Shown here piece after piece: positions 1 to 7,328 of a DNA stretch of 11,076 bases. Location: positions 1 to 11,076 of the forward strand of contig VSNR01000146.1 in NCBI GenBank assembly GCA_009774345.1, given 5' to 3'. The translations under genes were made by a program, and so were the position numbers. Within the stretch, counting starts at the first letter, position 1. Each line of letters opens with the position of its first letter. The stretch is from Lachnospiraceae bacterium. Lineage in GTDB: Bacteria > Bacillota > Clostridia > Lachnospirales > Lachnospiraceae. The notes under the pieces are model-generated. The model made no database searches. It worked only from the letters and a program-made list of their open reading frames with translations, and was not told where the DNA came from.

Positions 1-1340
1 CTTGTATCAATAATTTTATCGTCATAATCCTGATTTTCATAAGATGTATCGTTATGGATATAAAATCCCTGTACAACAGATAACATCATTAATGTAGCGA
101 GTACAGAACTGCCGCCGTAGCTGATGAGCGGCAGCGTCACGCCTGTAAGTGGTATAAATTTGCTGTTTCCGCCAATCGTGAGGAATAGCTGTACAATGTA
201 GATGGTGCCCATCCCATAGGAAGCATACCGCATAAAGGCATCCTGACAAGAGTATGCTACGCGAATCATCTCTAAAAACAAATTTACACAGACTGCAATC
301 AAACAAATGCCATAGATCACGCCAAACTCTTCACAGACTGCGGAAAAAATAAAATCCTGCTCCACATAGGGTATGGAACTTGGCGTCCCAGCATCAATTC
401 CCATGCCAAACCAACTGCCGGTTCCGATGCCAAACAGAGACTGGGCAATCTGGTATCCCGTGGCGTTGATATCGTTCCACGGGTCAAGCCATGCTGCCAC
501 ACGCACGCGTACATGCGCAAACATCAGATAAGAGATATATGCTGCCACAGCGCCGCCAGCAAAGCCCATAACCAAATACCGCAGCCTGCGTGTCGCTATA
601 TACAGGAGAATGATGTATGTGATAAAATAAATCAATGCACTGCCAAGATCTTTAGAGGCGGCAAGGAACAGCACATGCACCGCCGCCAGAAATGCTGAGA
701 GCAGTATGTGCCATAGCTTTTTGGCCTTTGACAACATCGCTGCAATAAACAGCACATAGATCATTTTCACAAACTCTGATGGCTGAAAAGATAACCCCAT
801 AATAGAAAAAGACAGTTTAGAGCCATTCGTAATGCTGCCACGGACCAGCACAGCGCCCAGTATCAGGATGCCAATTGCCGCAAAAATATACTCGCAGCTT
901 TTCAGCAGCTTCTGATATCTGAAAAAAGCGGGAAGAATTAATGCGATTACCAGTGAGACCGCGATGATGGTAAACTGGCGTACAGAGCGTGTCAGGGATA
1001 AGCGTGTCAGTATCACAAAGCTGACAGACAGCAGCAATGCGATATGATTTTGAATCAACCTGTCTGCCTTTGGGTAGATGACGCGCATCAAAACCAGAAA
1101 TGCAAAGACTGTTATCACCTGAAAAAGCGGGAAGAAAAGATATGTAAAATCTTTCCTTGAGGACAACAATACCAAACTTCCTGTCATGTGATTGATGAAG
1201 ATCATAATATATTGGAGTACAAAAATAAAGTCTTTGCGTTTCCTGTCATCACGAGAAAGGGCGATAAAACTAATCAATACATATAATACAATATTGGCCG
1301 CTAATATATATTTTGATAATTCGATTACTGCTCTTAGCAT
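1..1340 (-). CDS. FtsW/RodA/SpoVE-family peptidoglycan glycosyltransferase (C-terminus cut by window edge)
   Basis: A polytopic membrane protein of the SEDS family, which polymerises lipid II into glycan strands, usually with a class B penicillin-binding protein. 446 residues are visible before the window edge. Family hallmarks: an NGSK...FQPSEF block (172-190), DLGSAL (231-236), the loop WLDPWND followed by GYQ (284-297), EQDFIFSAVCEEFG (327-340) and PLTGVTLPLISYGGSS (397-412). By comparison with FtsW, D290 in the WND loop is the likely catalytic aspartate (inference). The first ~95 residues hold about three extra hydrophobic segments not found in a standard FtsW, which begins close to the first core helix. 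The ATG (1340-1338) lies one base after the U32 gene's TAG stop, with GGAG about 9 bases upstream, so translation is probably coupled. A partner PBP gene may lie beyond position 1. FtsW, RodA and SpoVE cannot be told apart here. Confidence 0.93.
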   Translation of the reverse strand, partial: MLRAVIELSKYILAANIVLYVLISFIALSRDDRKRKDFIFVLQYIMIFINHMTGSLVLLSSRKDFTYLFFPLFQVITVFAFLVLMRVIYPKADRLIQNHIALLLSVSFVILTRLSLTRSVRQFTIIAVSLVIALILPAFFRYQKLLKSCEYIFAAIGILILGAVLVRGSITNGSKLSFSIMGLSFQPSEFVKMIYVLFIAAMLSKAKKLWHILLSAFLAAVHVLFLAASKDLGSALIYFITYIILLYIATRRLRYLVMGFAGGAVAAYISYLMFAHVRVRVAAWLDPWNDINATGYQIAQSLFGIGTGSWFGMGIDAGTPSSIPYVEQDFIFSAVCEEFGVIYGICLIAVCVNLFLEMIRVAYSCQDAFMRYASYGMGTIYIVQLFLTIGGNSKFIPLTGVTLPLISYGGSSVLATLMMLSVVQGFYIHNDTSYENQDYDDKIIDT

Positions 1341-1341
1341 T

Positions 1342-3480
1342 CTACTCTACTCCACGCTTATAATGTCCATTCGTAAACTCCCTGAAAGGAAACTCTGTAC
1401 GGAAGTTTAGATAATATTCGATGACGGCTCTTGTCTGTGTACCGCTTTCGATAGAAAAATCAAGCCGCAAAACCGGATAGTTCTTTTTTAAAATACCTTC
1501 AAGCTGTCCATGCAGCGACATGGGCACTGTATTGTACAGAATGTTATAACAATGCGTACAATTTTGTACAATCGTAATATCATTGTGATAACGGTCTGTC
1601 AAATGATATCTATTATTTGCATTTCCAGTATCCTTTATACAGCGCTCTAGCGTGTTTCGAATACAGTTTGCAGAGTACATCAAAGGAATGTATCCATACA
1701 GTACGAAACAAGTACTGCCGGATGGCAGCAGTCTGCCAAGTTCCTTTTTATTCAGCTCCAAAGGAAGAGTGACACCATCCACCTGACGCGCCAAAAAGTC
1801 CAGTGCAGCCTGATTCCATGCATAGACTGTATAATCCGAATAGATCTGTCCTGTATAACCTATTGCATGAAGCCATTCCAGCTCCTCAAGGTTTCGTACC
1901 ATGACCCCCGACAAACGGTTGCCGCGCAGAAGCGTCTCATACCTTGGCAGATAAGGATAAGACCTTTTGCGCAAAATATGCGGCAGGGCAAGAATGTATT
2001 CCTTATCAGGCAGCAAGGCATTCTCCGCAGTGACAAGCAAGTCTGCCTCCACGAAAATACGATGGATTTCCGAAAAAGTGTTTGCCGTCCTGAGCTGTTC
2101 ATCGGTTGTGACCAGCACGCACCATTCACTCTGCCGCGGCGGAGTCGGATTTTCTGGCATTTTCCCGGAGACTACTTGCGCTGGAACAGCGCGCAGCGAA
2201 GGTTCCAGCAGCTTTTGTTCCAGTGCAGCCGCAGCCGTCCTGCGGAGTTCGTTCAGTGCCTTCACTGCCATGAACGAAGCCTCGTCTGTATCAACTGTAA
2301 GCGCTGTCAGTTGAAAGCAGGTGTCTCCAAGCTTGCTAAGCTTCTGCCGGATATCCTCTTGGCTCAAGGGTTTGTTCCGCGCAGGGCTTACAAGCTCTCC
2401 TGTCACTGTCACAGAAGCCGATTCTGTCAAAAAAGTCAGCACAGCAGGACTCCCCGCACAGATGCGGGCATATCCGCGAATGGGCAGACGCTGCTTTACA
2501 GCGATATATTTCTCCTGAATTTCGCTCAGAACCTCCTGTGTATTACCAGAATACCCCGGTTCTGCCAAGGTGACCATATTTTTGTTGTGATGCTGTTCAT
2601 AATATCCCCCACAAGTATCTGAGCGAATGTACAAATGTTTGATCAACTGCTCATCTTGGGGCAGAATCGTATATTCTTTTTCAGGATTCTCCAAATAGGA
2701 ATCCAGATACTTCCGATAAACAGCAGTCACTCCCGCGACATATTCAGGGCTCTTCATACGTCCTTCGATTTTGAAGGAATCAATACCTGCCTCGATCAGC
2801 TTAGGCAGGACAGGCAGCGTATACATATCCTTGAGACTGAGCGGATACTGCTCTTTGCCGCCGCGTTCACCGGTGTATGGCAGCCTGCACGGGCCTGCAC
2901 AGCGTCCCCGGTTGCCGCTTCGCCCGCCCAGAATGGAGCTCAAGAGACATTGGCCAGAATATGCATAGCACATCGCACCATGAATAAAACATTCGATTTC
3001 CAGATGAGTCTTTTCTTTCATCTCTTTGATCTCATCCAGTGACAGTTCTCTTGCCGGAACAATCCTGCATACGCCCAGTTTTTTCAGAAAATCCGCACCG
3101 TAATGCCCTGTGACTGTCATCTGTGTGCTTGAATGAAGCGCCAGATCGGGAAACTGTTCGCGCAGACTTGTCAGCACACCGAGATCTTGGACAATCACGC
3201 CATCTAATCCCGCCTGATACAGCGGGAGGATGTACGGGATTAGATGCTCAAATTCACTTTGCTTCACCAGCGTATTGACGGTAAGATAAATCTTTTTATC
3301 AAACAAATGCGCTGTGTGCAGAGCTGTTATGATCTCATCTGTTGAAAAATTTCCAGCATAAGCACGTGCCCCATACTGCTCTCCGCCTAGATACACTGCA
3401 TCTGCTCCGGCGTTGAGCGCCGCCTGAAAACAGGCAAAGTCACCAGCAGGTGCCAACAGTTCTATTTTCCGGTCACTCAT
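1342..3480 (-). CDS. U32 family protein, RlhA-like (candidate RNA hydroxylase)
   Basis: 712 residues. The N-terminal half is a U32 barrel starting ELLAPAGDF and carrying the family signature ECFIHGAMCYAYSGQCLLSS (163-182) followed by GRCAGPC (192-198). C171, C178, C194 and C198 are the likely Fe-S ligands. Around 376-425 there is a DUF3656-like segment (KLSKLGDTCFQL, ALNELRR), as in RlhA. Although named peptidases, characterised members (RlhA, TrhP, UbiU/UbiV) are Fe-S hydroxylases acting on 23S rRNA, tRNA or ubiquinone precursors. RNA hydroxylation is the best guess here; the exact substrate is unknown. The C-terminal third has a second cysteine group, C606, C614, C641 and C644. The ATG overlaps the zapA stop as ATGA (3477-3480) and its own Shine-Dalgarno is poor (AAAGG, 12 bases away), pointing to coupled translation. 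Confidence 0.93.
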   Translation of the reverse strand: MSDRKIELLAPAGDFACFQAALNAGADAVYLGGEQYGARAYAGNFSTDEIITALHTAHLFDKKIYLTVNTLVKQSEFEHLIPYILPLYQAGLDGVIVQDLGVLTSLREQFPDLALHSSTQMTVTGHYGADFLKKLGVCRIVPARELSLDEIKEMKEKTHLEIECFIHGAMCYAYSGQCLLSSILGGRSGNRGRCAGPCRLPYTGERGGKEQYPLSLKDMYTLPVLPKLIEAGIDSFKIEGRMKSPEYVAGVTAVYRKYLDSYLENPEKEYTILPQDEQLIKHLYIRSDTCGGYYEQHHNKNMVTLAEPGYSGNTQEVLSEIQEKYIAVKQRLPIRGYARICAGSPAVLTFLTESASVTVTGELVSPARNKPLSQEDIRQKLSKLGDTCFQLTALTVDTDEASFMAVKALNELRRTAAAALEQKLLEPSLRAVPAQVVSGKMPENPTPPRQSEWCVLVTTDEQLRTANTFSEIHRIFVEADLLVTAENALLPDKEYILALPHILRKRSYPYLPRYETLLRGNRLSGVMVRNLEELEWLHAIGYTGQIYSDYTVYAWNQAALDFLARQVDGVTLPLELNKKELGRLLPSGSTCFVLYGYIPLMYSANCIRNTLERCIKDTGNANNRYHLTDRYHNDITIVQNCTHCYNILYNTVPMSLHGQLEGILKKNYPVLRLDFSIESGTQTRAVIEYYLNFRTEFPFREFTNGHYKRGVE

Positions 3481-3887
3481 GTGTTCTGGCTGCCTTTCAA
3501 TTCTGTTTCGAGACGAATGATCTGTTTGGAATTTTCATTTAAAGTCTCGTTTGCTTCTTTGAGGGATTTGGCAGTATTGTCCAGCTTAATCTGCGTGGCA
3601 ATCAGCTCATGTTTTAAATCATATAATTCATTATCTTTCGCTTTCAAATCCTGTTCAAGAAGCTCAATCTGCTTCTTGGCTTTAAAATAATCATCCGCAA
3701 TGTTCAATTGGATTAACATATTCTGCTTCTCGACAGACTGTCTCTTAAAGCTGTCCATCTTCGCATATTCATTGACTTTGCTATTGATGTAGGCTGCAAC
3801 TTTCTGCAAATATTCGGCGCTTTCATTGCCGCTGACAGTCAGTACTTTACCACCAATAATAACTTCTGTATCTGTTTTGGCAGACAT
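3477..3887 (-). CDS. zapA: Cell division protein ZapA-like
   Basis: A ZapA-type protein that binds and cross-links FtsZ filaments at the division site. From the chosen start it has 136 residues. The N-terminal part (about 4-45: TEVIIGGKVLTVSGNESAEY, then LQKVAAYINSKVNEY) matches the ZapA globular domain. Residues from ~55 to the end are a long charged coiled coil (QIELLEQDLKAKDNELYDLK). It is longer than typical ZapA (about 85-110 residues), mainly through this coil. Two in-frame ATGs exist, at 3893 and 3887. AAGGGG sits 7 bases before 3887 but only 1 base before 3893, so 3887 is preferred. It overlaps the U32 gene by four bases (ATGA) and has its own promoter at the ruvB end. Its cluster with an FtsW-like gene fits a role in division or wall growth. 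Confidence 0.88.
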   Translation of the reverse strand: MSAKTDTEVIIGGKVLTVSGNESAEYLQKVAAYINSKVNEYAKMDSFKRQSVEKQNMLIQLNIADDYFKAKKQIELLEQDLKAKDNELYDLKHELIATQIKLDNTAKSLKEANETLNENSKQIIRLETELKGSQNT

Positions 3888-3935
3888 AACCATGCCCCTT
3901 TCTCACTGCGTGTTCAATAAGTACAATTTATTATA

Positions 3936-3963
3936 ATTATACCAGACTACACCGGCATTTCAA
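3936..3963 (-). promoter_or_regulatory. Sigma-A promoter for zapA-U32-FtsW operon
   Basis: On the minus strand, TTGAAA (3963-3958), a 16-base spacer and TATAAT (3941-3936) preceded by TGG, i.e. an extended -10. The -35 lies inside the last codons of ruvB and the -10 just after its stop. A start near 3929 would give a leader of about 40 bases to zapA. No terminator is seen between ruvB and zapA, so this promoter probably adds to read-through. Confidence 0.78.
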
Positions 3964-4945
3964 GCCCCAAATGGCGGTAAGTAAGTTCAGACACCATCCT
4001 GCCGCGCGGTGTGCGCACAATAAATCCATTTTTGATCAGATAAGGTTCATAGACATCTTCGATTGTCCCCCGGTCCTCGCCGATTGCAGCCGCCAAATTA
4101 TCCAGCCCGACAGGACCGCCGTTAAAGCGCTCGATCATCGTCACGAGAATCAAGCGGTCTGTCTGGTCTAATCCCAGTTTGTCTACATCCAGTATATCCA
4201 GCGCCGTATTTGCAGCCTCCAGCGTAATCTGGCCATTATATTTGATCTGTGCAAAATCACGGACTCTGCGCAGCATACGGTTTGCAAGCCTTGGTGTGCC
4301 GCGGCTTCTTCTGGCGAGCTCAAGCGCCCCCTGCTCATCAATCTGCACATTCAGCACACGCGCCGAATGCTGGATAATGAGCTTGAGCTCTTCCACCGAA
4401 TAAAATTCAAGATGCTGTATGACGCCAAATCTGTCCCTGAGCGGTGCCGTCAATAATCCTGCCCGCGTCGTTGCGCCGATCAGCGTAAAGTGCGGCAGAT
4501 CAAGACGGACAGATTTTGCCGCGGTTCCTTTGCCTATCAGAATATCAATCGCAAAATCCTCCATCGCAGGATAGAGAACCTCCTCCACCTGACGGTTCAG
4601 GCGGTGAATCTCATCAATAAACAGGATATCACCCTCCTGAAGTCCGTTGAGAATCGCGGCAATCTCCCCCGGCTTTTCAATTGCCGGCCCGCTTGTCACC
4701 TTGAGATGAACCTCCATCTCATTTGCGATAATGCCGGCAAGCGTTGTCTTTCCGAGTCCGGGAGGCCCATAAAATAGAACATGGTCCAGCGTATCATTTC
4801 TCTGGCGTGCTGCTTCAATATAAACTCTCAAAATTTCTTTCGCTTTTTTCTGTCCTATATAATCTTTTAGCGTCTGAGGACGTAGACTCCCTTCGATCTT
4901 CACGTCCTCATCCAAAAGCTTTGTCTCTATTATTCTGGATGCCAT
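3947..4945 (-). CDS. ruvB: Holliday junction branch migration helicase RuvB
   Basis: The AAA+ motor that, with RuvA, drives branch migration of Holliday junctions in recombinational repair. 332 residues, the usual length. Visible motifs: Walker A GPPGLGKT (60-67), Walker B with DEIH (111-114), sensor 1 GATTRAG (157-163), arginine finger in LRDRFG (R170), sensor 2 GTPRLANR (216-223), and the C-terminal winged-helix region (GPVGLDNLAAAIGED, then TPRGR). The frame is open upstream to a TTG at 4957, but that TTG is part of the GGAGG ribosome site. The ATG at 4945 has GGAGG five bases upstream and gives the usual MASRII-type start. It lies 15 bases after ruvA. No ruvC is present in the window. Confidence 0.98.
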   Translation of the reverse strand: MASRIIETKLLDEDVKIEGSLRPQTLKDYIGQKKAKEILRVYIEAARQRNDTLDHVLFYGPPGLGKTTLAGIIANEMEVHLKVTSGPAIEKPGEIAAILNGLQEGDILFIDEIHRLNRQVEEVLYPAMEDFAIDILIGKGTAAKSVRLDLPHFTLIGATTRAGLLTAPLRDRFGVIQHLEFYSVEELKLIIQHSARVLNVQIDEQGALELARRSRGTPRLANRMLRRVRDFAQIKYNGQITLEAANTALDILDVDKLGLDQTDRLILVTMIERFNGGPVGLDNLAAAIGEDRGTIEDVYEPYLIKNGFIVRTPRGRMVSELTYRHLGLEMPV

Positions 4946-4960
4946 AGAATCCTCCAAAAA

Positions 4961-5569
4961 TTACAATGTACTGATTATTTTCAACGCCTGTTTCAGTATC
5001 GTTCCAGCGTCCATATCTTCTGTGACTGTAATCTGCCGCACAGCTTTGAGCGCATCAGAGGGCGTATACCCCAGTGATGTCAATGCTTCAACCGCTTCAT
5101 TTTTCGCACTGTTTTGGGTTGGCACACCCGCAGCCATAACATCTGGTTCCAGAGCCGCGCTGCCCATGAGCTGCACTTTGTCCCGCAGTTCCAAAATAAT
5201 CCGTTCCGCGGACTTCGCTCCAATCCCCTGCGCTTTGGAAATCGCTTTAACATCCCCCGACAGAATAGCAAACCGCAAGTCTTCAGCGCTCATTGCCGAC
5301 AAAATACTCAGTGCCCCCTTAGGACCTATTCCATTGACTGCAATCAGCTTCTTATAGATTTCCAAGTCATCTTTAGAGAGAAAACCAAACAGATTGAAGG
5401 CATCCTCACGCACACTTGTATAGGTATAAATCTTGACAGTGGCACCGATTCCCGGCAGACGCTGCGCCACACTGAGCGGAATCCTGATATTATATCCGAT
5501 ATTGTTGCATTCCAGCACCAGATTGTCCTCGGTGATGTCTACGATTTCGCCTTTGATATATGCATACAT
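4961..5569 (-). CDS. ruvA: Holliday junction DNA-binding protein RuvA
   Basis: The tetrameric junction-binding subunit that loads RuvB. 202 residues from the chosen start. It has an N-terminal OB-fold (MYAYIKGEIVDI to about residue 64), two helix-hairpin-helix segments (NGIGPKGALSIL and GIGAKSAERIILEL, roughly 75-125), a variable linker, and the C-terminal RuvB-contacting domain (EAVEALTSLGYTPSDALKAV). Start choice is uncertain. The ATG at 5569 gives the canonical MYAYIKG beginning, but GGAGG is 12 bases away. An in-frame GTG at 5578 is only 3 bases from the same GGAGG and would add three residues. It is the first gene after the ilvC terminator, and I see no good promoter of its own. Confidence 0.97.
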   Translation of the reverse strand: MYAYIKGEIVDITEDNLVLECNNIGYNIRIPLSVAQRLPGIGATVKIYTYTSVREDAFNLFGFLSKDDLEIYKKLIAVNGIGPKGALSILSAMSAEDLRFAILSGDVKAISKAQGIGAKSAERIILELRDKVQLMGSAALEPDVMAAGVPTQNSAKNEAVEALTSLGYTPSDALKAVRQITVTEDMDAGTILKQALKIISTL

Positions 5570-5595
5570 TGATTCCACACGCCTCCATAATTATC

Positions 5596-5622
5596 AAAAA
5601 GGGAGAAAACCTCTCCCTTTTT
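5596..5622 (-). terminator. Intrinsic terminator after ilvC
   Basis: A perfect 11-base inverted repeat (AAAAAGGGAGA / TCTCCCTTTTT) with a 5-base loop. Read on the minus strand it begins 8 bases after the ilvC stop and ends in a T run. Its A/T symmetry could also let it work on the plus strand, where no gene needs it. It stands only 26 bases before the ruvA ATG. Confidence 0.88.
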
Positions 5623-5629
5623 GTTGTTT

Positions 5630-6655
5630 TTAATTATTGATAAATTTGTCCTCTTCGTTGTTCCAGCTATAGAGCTTGCGGATCTCCTCACCGATCTTCT
5701 CAGATGGATGCTCTGAAGCAAGCTTTCTCATCGCCTTGAAATGTACCTGACGTCCTGCCGGAGACATGTCTAACAAAAATTCTTTCGCAAAAGAACCATC
5801 CTGAATATCCGAGAGGATCTTCTTCATCGTCGCTTTTGTCTCCTCTGTGATCAGCTTGGGACCTGTGATATAATCACCATACTCTGCTGTGTTGGAGATC
5901 GAATATCTCATGCCCGCAAAGCCTGACTGATAAATCAGGTCAACGATGAGTTTCATCTCATGGATACACTCAAAGTAAGCATTTCTCGGATCATATCCAG
6001 CCTCAACGAGTGTCTCAAATCCAGCCTGCATCAGTGCGCATACGCCGCCGCAAAGCACTGCCTGCTCACCGAATAAATCTGTCTCTGTCTCTGTTCTGAA
6101 CGTCGTCTCAAGCACGCCTGCTCTCGCACCGCCGATCGCAAGTGCATAGGCAAGCGCCAGCTCAAGTGCTTTTCCTGTAGCATTCTGCTCTACTGCCACC
6201 AGACACGGTACGCCCTTGCCAGCCTGATACTCGGAACGAACTGTGTGTCCGGGTCCCTTTGGCGCGATCATGGTCACATCGACATCCTTTGGCGGTGTGA
6301 TACATCCAAAATGGATATTGAAACCATGCGCGAACATCAGCATATTGCCTGCCTCAAGGTTGGGCTCGATATCTTTCTTGTACATATCTGCCTGCAACTC
6401 ATCATTGATCAAAATCATGATGATGTCCGCCTTCTTTGCCGCCTCCGCTGCTGTATAAACTTCAAATCCCTGCTTCACTGCCTTGTCCCATGACTTGCTG
6501 CCCTCATAGAGACCAATAATGACATGACAGCCGGACTCCTTTGCGTTTAACGCATGGGCATGTCCCTGACTGCCGTAACCGATCACTGCGATTGTCTTGC
6601 CCTCTAACAAAGAAAGGTTGCAATCCTCCTGATAATAAATCTTTGCTTCTGACAT
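5630..6655 (-). CDS. ilvC: Ketol-acid reductoisomerase, class I (IlvC)
   Basis: Converts acetolactate or acetohydroxybutyrate to dihydroxy acids using Mg2+ and NAD(P)H, the second step of valine/isoleucine synthesis. 341 residues, the short class I form. N-terminal Rossmann domain with GYGSQGHAHA (26-35). C-terminal knotted domain with ETETDLFGEQAVLCGG (189-204). Expected Mg ligands D193, E197, E229 and E233 are all present, and the substrate-site segment YSISNTAEYGDY is intact. The cofactor-specificity loop reads GLYEGSKSW (48-56), with Tyr-Glu where NADPH enzymes usually have basic residues, so cofactor choice is uncertain. The ATG has AGGAGG eight bases upstream. It lies 46 bases after the second ilvN-like gene with no promoter visible between, and is followed by a strong terminator. 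Confidence 0.98.
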   Translation of the reverse strand: MSEAKIYYQEDCNLSLLEGKTIAVIGYGSQGHAHALNAKESGCHVIIGLYEGSKSWDKAVKQGFEVYTAAEAAKKADIIMILINDELQADMYKKDIEPNLEAGNMLMFAHGFNIHFGCITPPKDVDVTMIAPKGPGHTVRSEYQAGKGVPCLVAVEQNATGKALELALAYALAIGGARAGVLETTFRTETETDLFGEQAVLCGGVCALMQAGFETLVEAGYDPRNAYFECIHEMKLIVDLIYQSGFAGMRYSISNTAEYGDYITGPKLITEETKATMKKILSDIQDGSFAKEFLLDMSPAGRQVHFKAMRKLASEHPSEKIGEEIRKLYSWNNEEDKFINN

Positions 6656-6701
6656 TTTTCATTCCTCCTAGAAATATATGTAAAATATAATAATGTAGTA
6701 C

Positions 6702-7202
6702 CTACTCCAGATTGACAAGTTCATCTGTGCCGCGTCCAAGCCCGGCAATGCCAGTCCTTGCAATCTCAAGAATCTCATAATCCTGCAACAGACCGATAAA
6801 CGCCTCAATCTTTGACTGATTACCCGTCAGCTCAACAATCAGGCTGTCCACATTGACATCAATAATCTTTGCCCTGAAAATATCAGCCACTGCTATGACG
6901 CCCTGGCGCTTCTCCGGCGTTGACTTCACCTTGATCAGGCAAAGTTCTCTGTACACACTTTTCTCAGGCTTTAATTCACGGATATCCCTCACATCAACCA
7001 GCTTCGCAACCTGTTTCTCGATCTGGTCTAAAATATCCTCATCGCCAGAAGTCACGATGGTAATGCGGGTAAAGCGGGAATCTGCGGTGACACCTGCTGT
7101 AATACTCTCAATATTATAGCCGCGCCTTGAGAACAAGCCTGAAATACGGCTCAAGACACCGGCATTGTTATCAACCAATAGCTGAAATACTCTTTTCTGC
7201 AT
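6702..7202 (-). CDS. ilvN: Acetolactate synthase small subunit, second copy (ACT domain)
   Basis: A regulatory subunit that activates the IlvB catalytic subunit and confers feedback inhibition. 166 residues. N-terminal ACT domain (VFQLLVDNNAGVLSRISGLF, RRGYNIES), then an IlvN C-terminal domain (RELCLIKVK to EIARTGIAGLGRG). G15 and N30 match E. coli IlvH G14 and N29, positions linked to valine binding. The frame is open to a TTG at 7229, but AAGGGAG lies 9 bases before the ATG at 7202, so that start is used. It is clearly diverged from the neighbouring small subunit (GVTADSRFTR here against GETDDPAVSC there), so this is not a recent duplication. It appears to be expressed with ilvC from the promoter at 7300-7328. 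Its effector may differ from that of the other copy (inference). Confidence 0.93.
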   Translation of the reverse strand: MQKRVFQLLVDNNAGVLSRISGLFSRRGYNIESITAGVTADSRFTRITIVTSGDEDILDQIEKQVAKLVDVRDIRELKPEKSVYRELCLIKVKSTPEKRQGVIAVADIFRAKIIDVNVDSLIVELTGNQSKIEAFIGLLQDYEILEIARTGIAGLGRGTDELVNLE

Positions 7203-7269
7203 AAAGATACACTCCCTTATCTGCAGCAATATTTATACTGCATAAATAACCAAAAATAATTGTATCATT

Positions 7270-7306
7270 TTATACTGGTGGTCAATCTTTTCGACCATCA
7301 GTATAA
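7270..7306. repeat. 14-base inverted repeat over the internal ilv promoter
   Basis: The arms 7270-7283 and 7293-7306 are complementary at 13 of 14 positions, the exception being a G-T type pair, around a 9-base loop. The right arm contains the -10 hexamer of the promoter at 7300-7328, so the palindrome spans about -13 to +24. It could be an operator or form a hairpin at the 5' end of the RNA. It is not followed by a T run on the minus strand, so it does not look like a terminator. A further TTTATACTG copy lies at 7232-7240 in the same leader. Confidence 0.7.
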
Positions 7307-7328
7307 CAACTATGATATTAATTGTCAA
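7300..7328 (-). promoter_or_regulatory. Internal sigma-A promoter for second ilvN and ilvC
   Basis: On the minus strand, a perfect TTGACA (7328-7323), a 17-base spacer and TATACT (7305-7300), with an upstream TGT giving an extended -10. The -35 overlaps the last codons of the first ilvN gene. Transcription would start near 7293 and leave a leader of about 90 bases. A weaker overlapping candidate, TTGACC (7285-7280) with TACAAT (7264-7259) and a 15-base spacer, lies just downstream. Confidence 0.78.

Noticed and set aside
1867..2622. Plus-strand open frame opposite the U32 gene
   Set aside because: It lies wholly within a well-supported minus-strand gene, has no family features and no ribosome site or promoter.
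5590..5595. GATAAT on the minus strand as a -10 for ruvA
   Set aside because: Transcription would begin within or just before the GGAGG ribosome site, and no -35 fits inside the terminator stem.
7270..7306. Terminator between the two ilvN genes
   Set aside because: The stem is followed by AAAATGATAC-type sequence rather than a T run, and one arm holds the -10 of a very good promoter.
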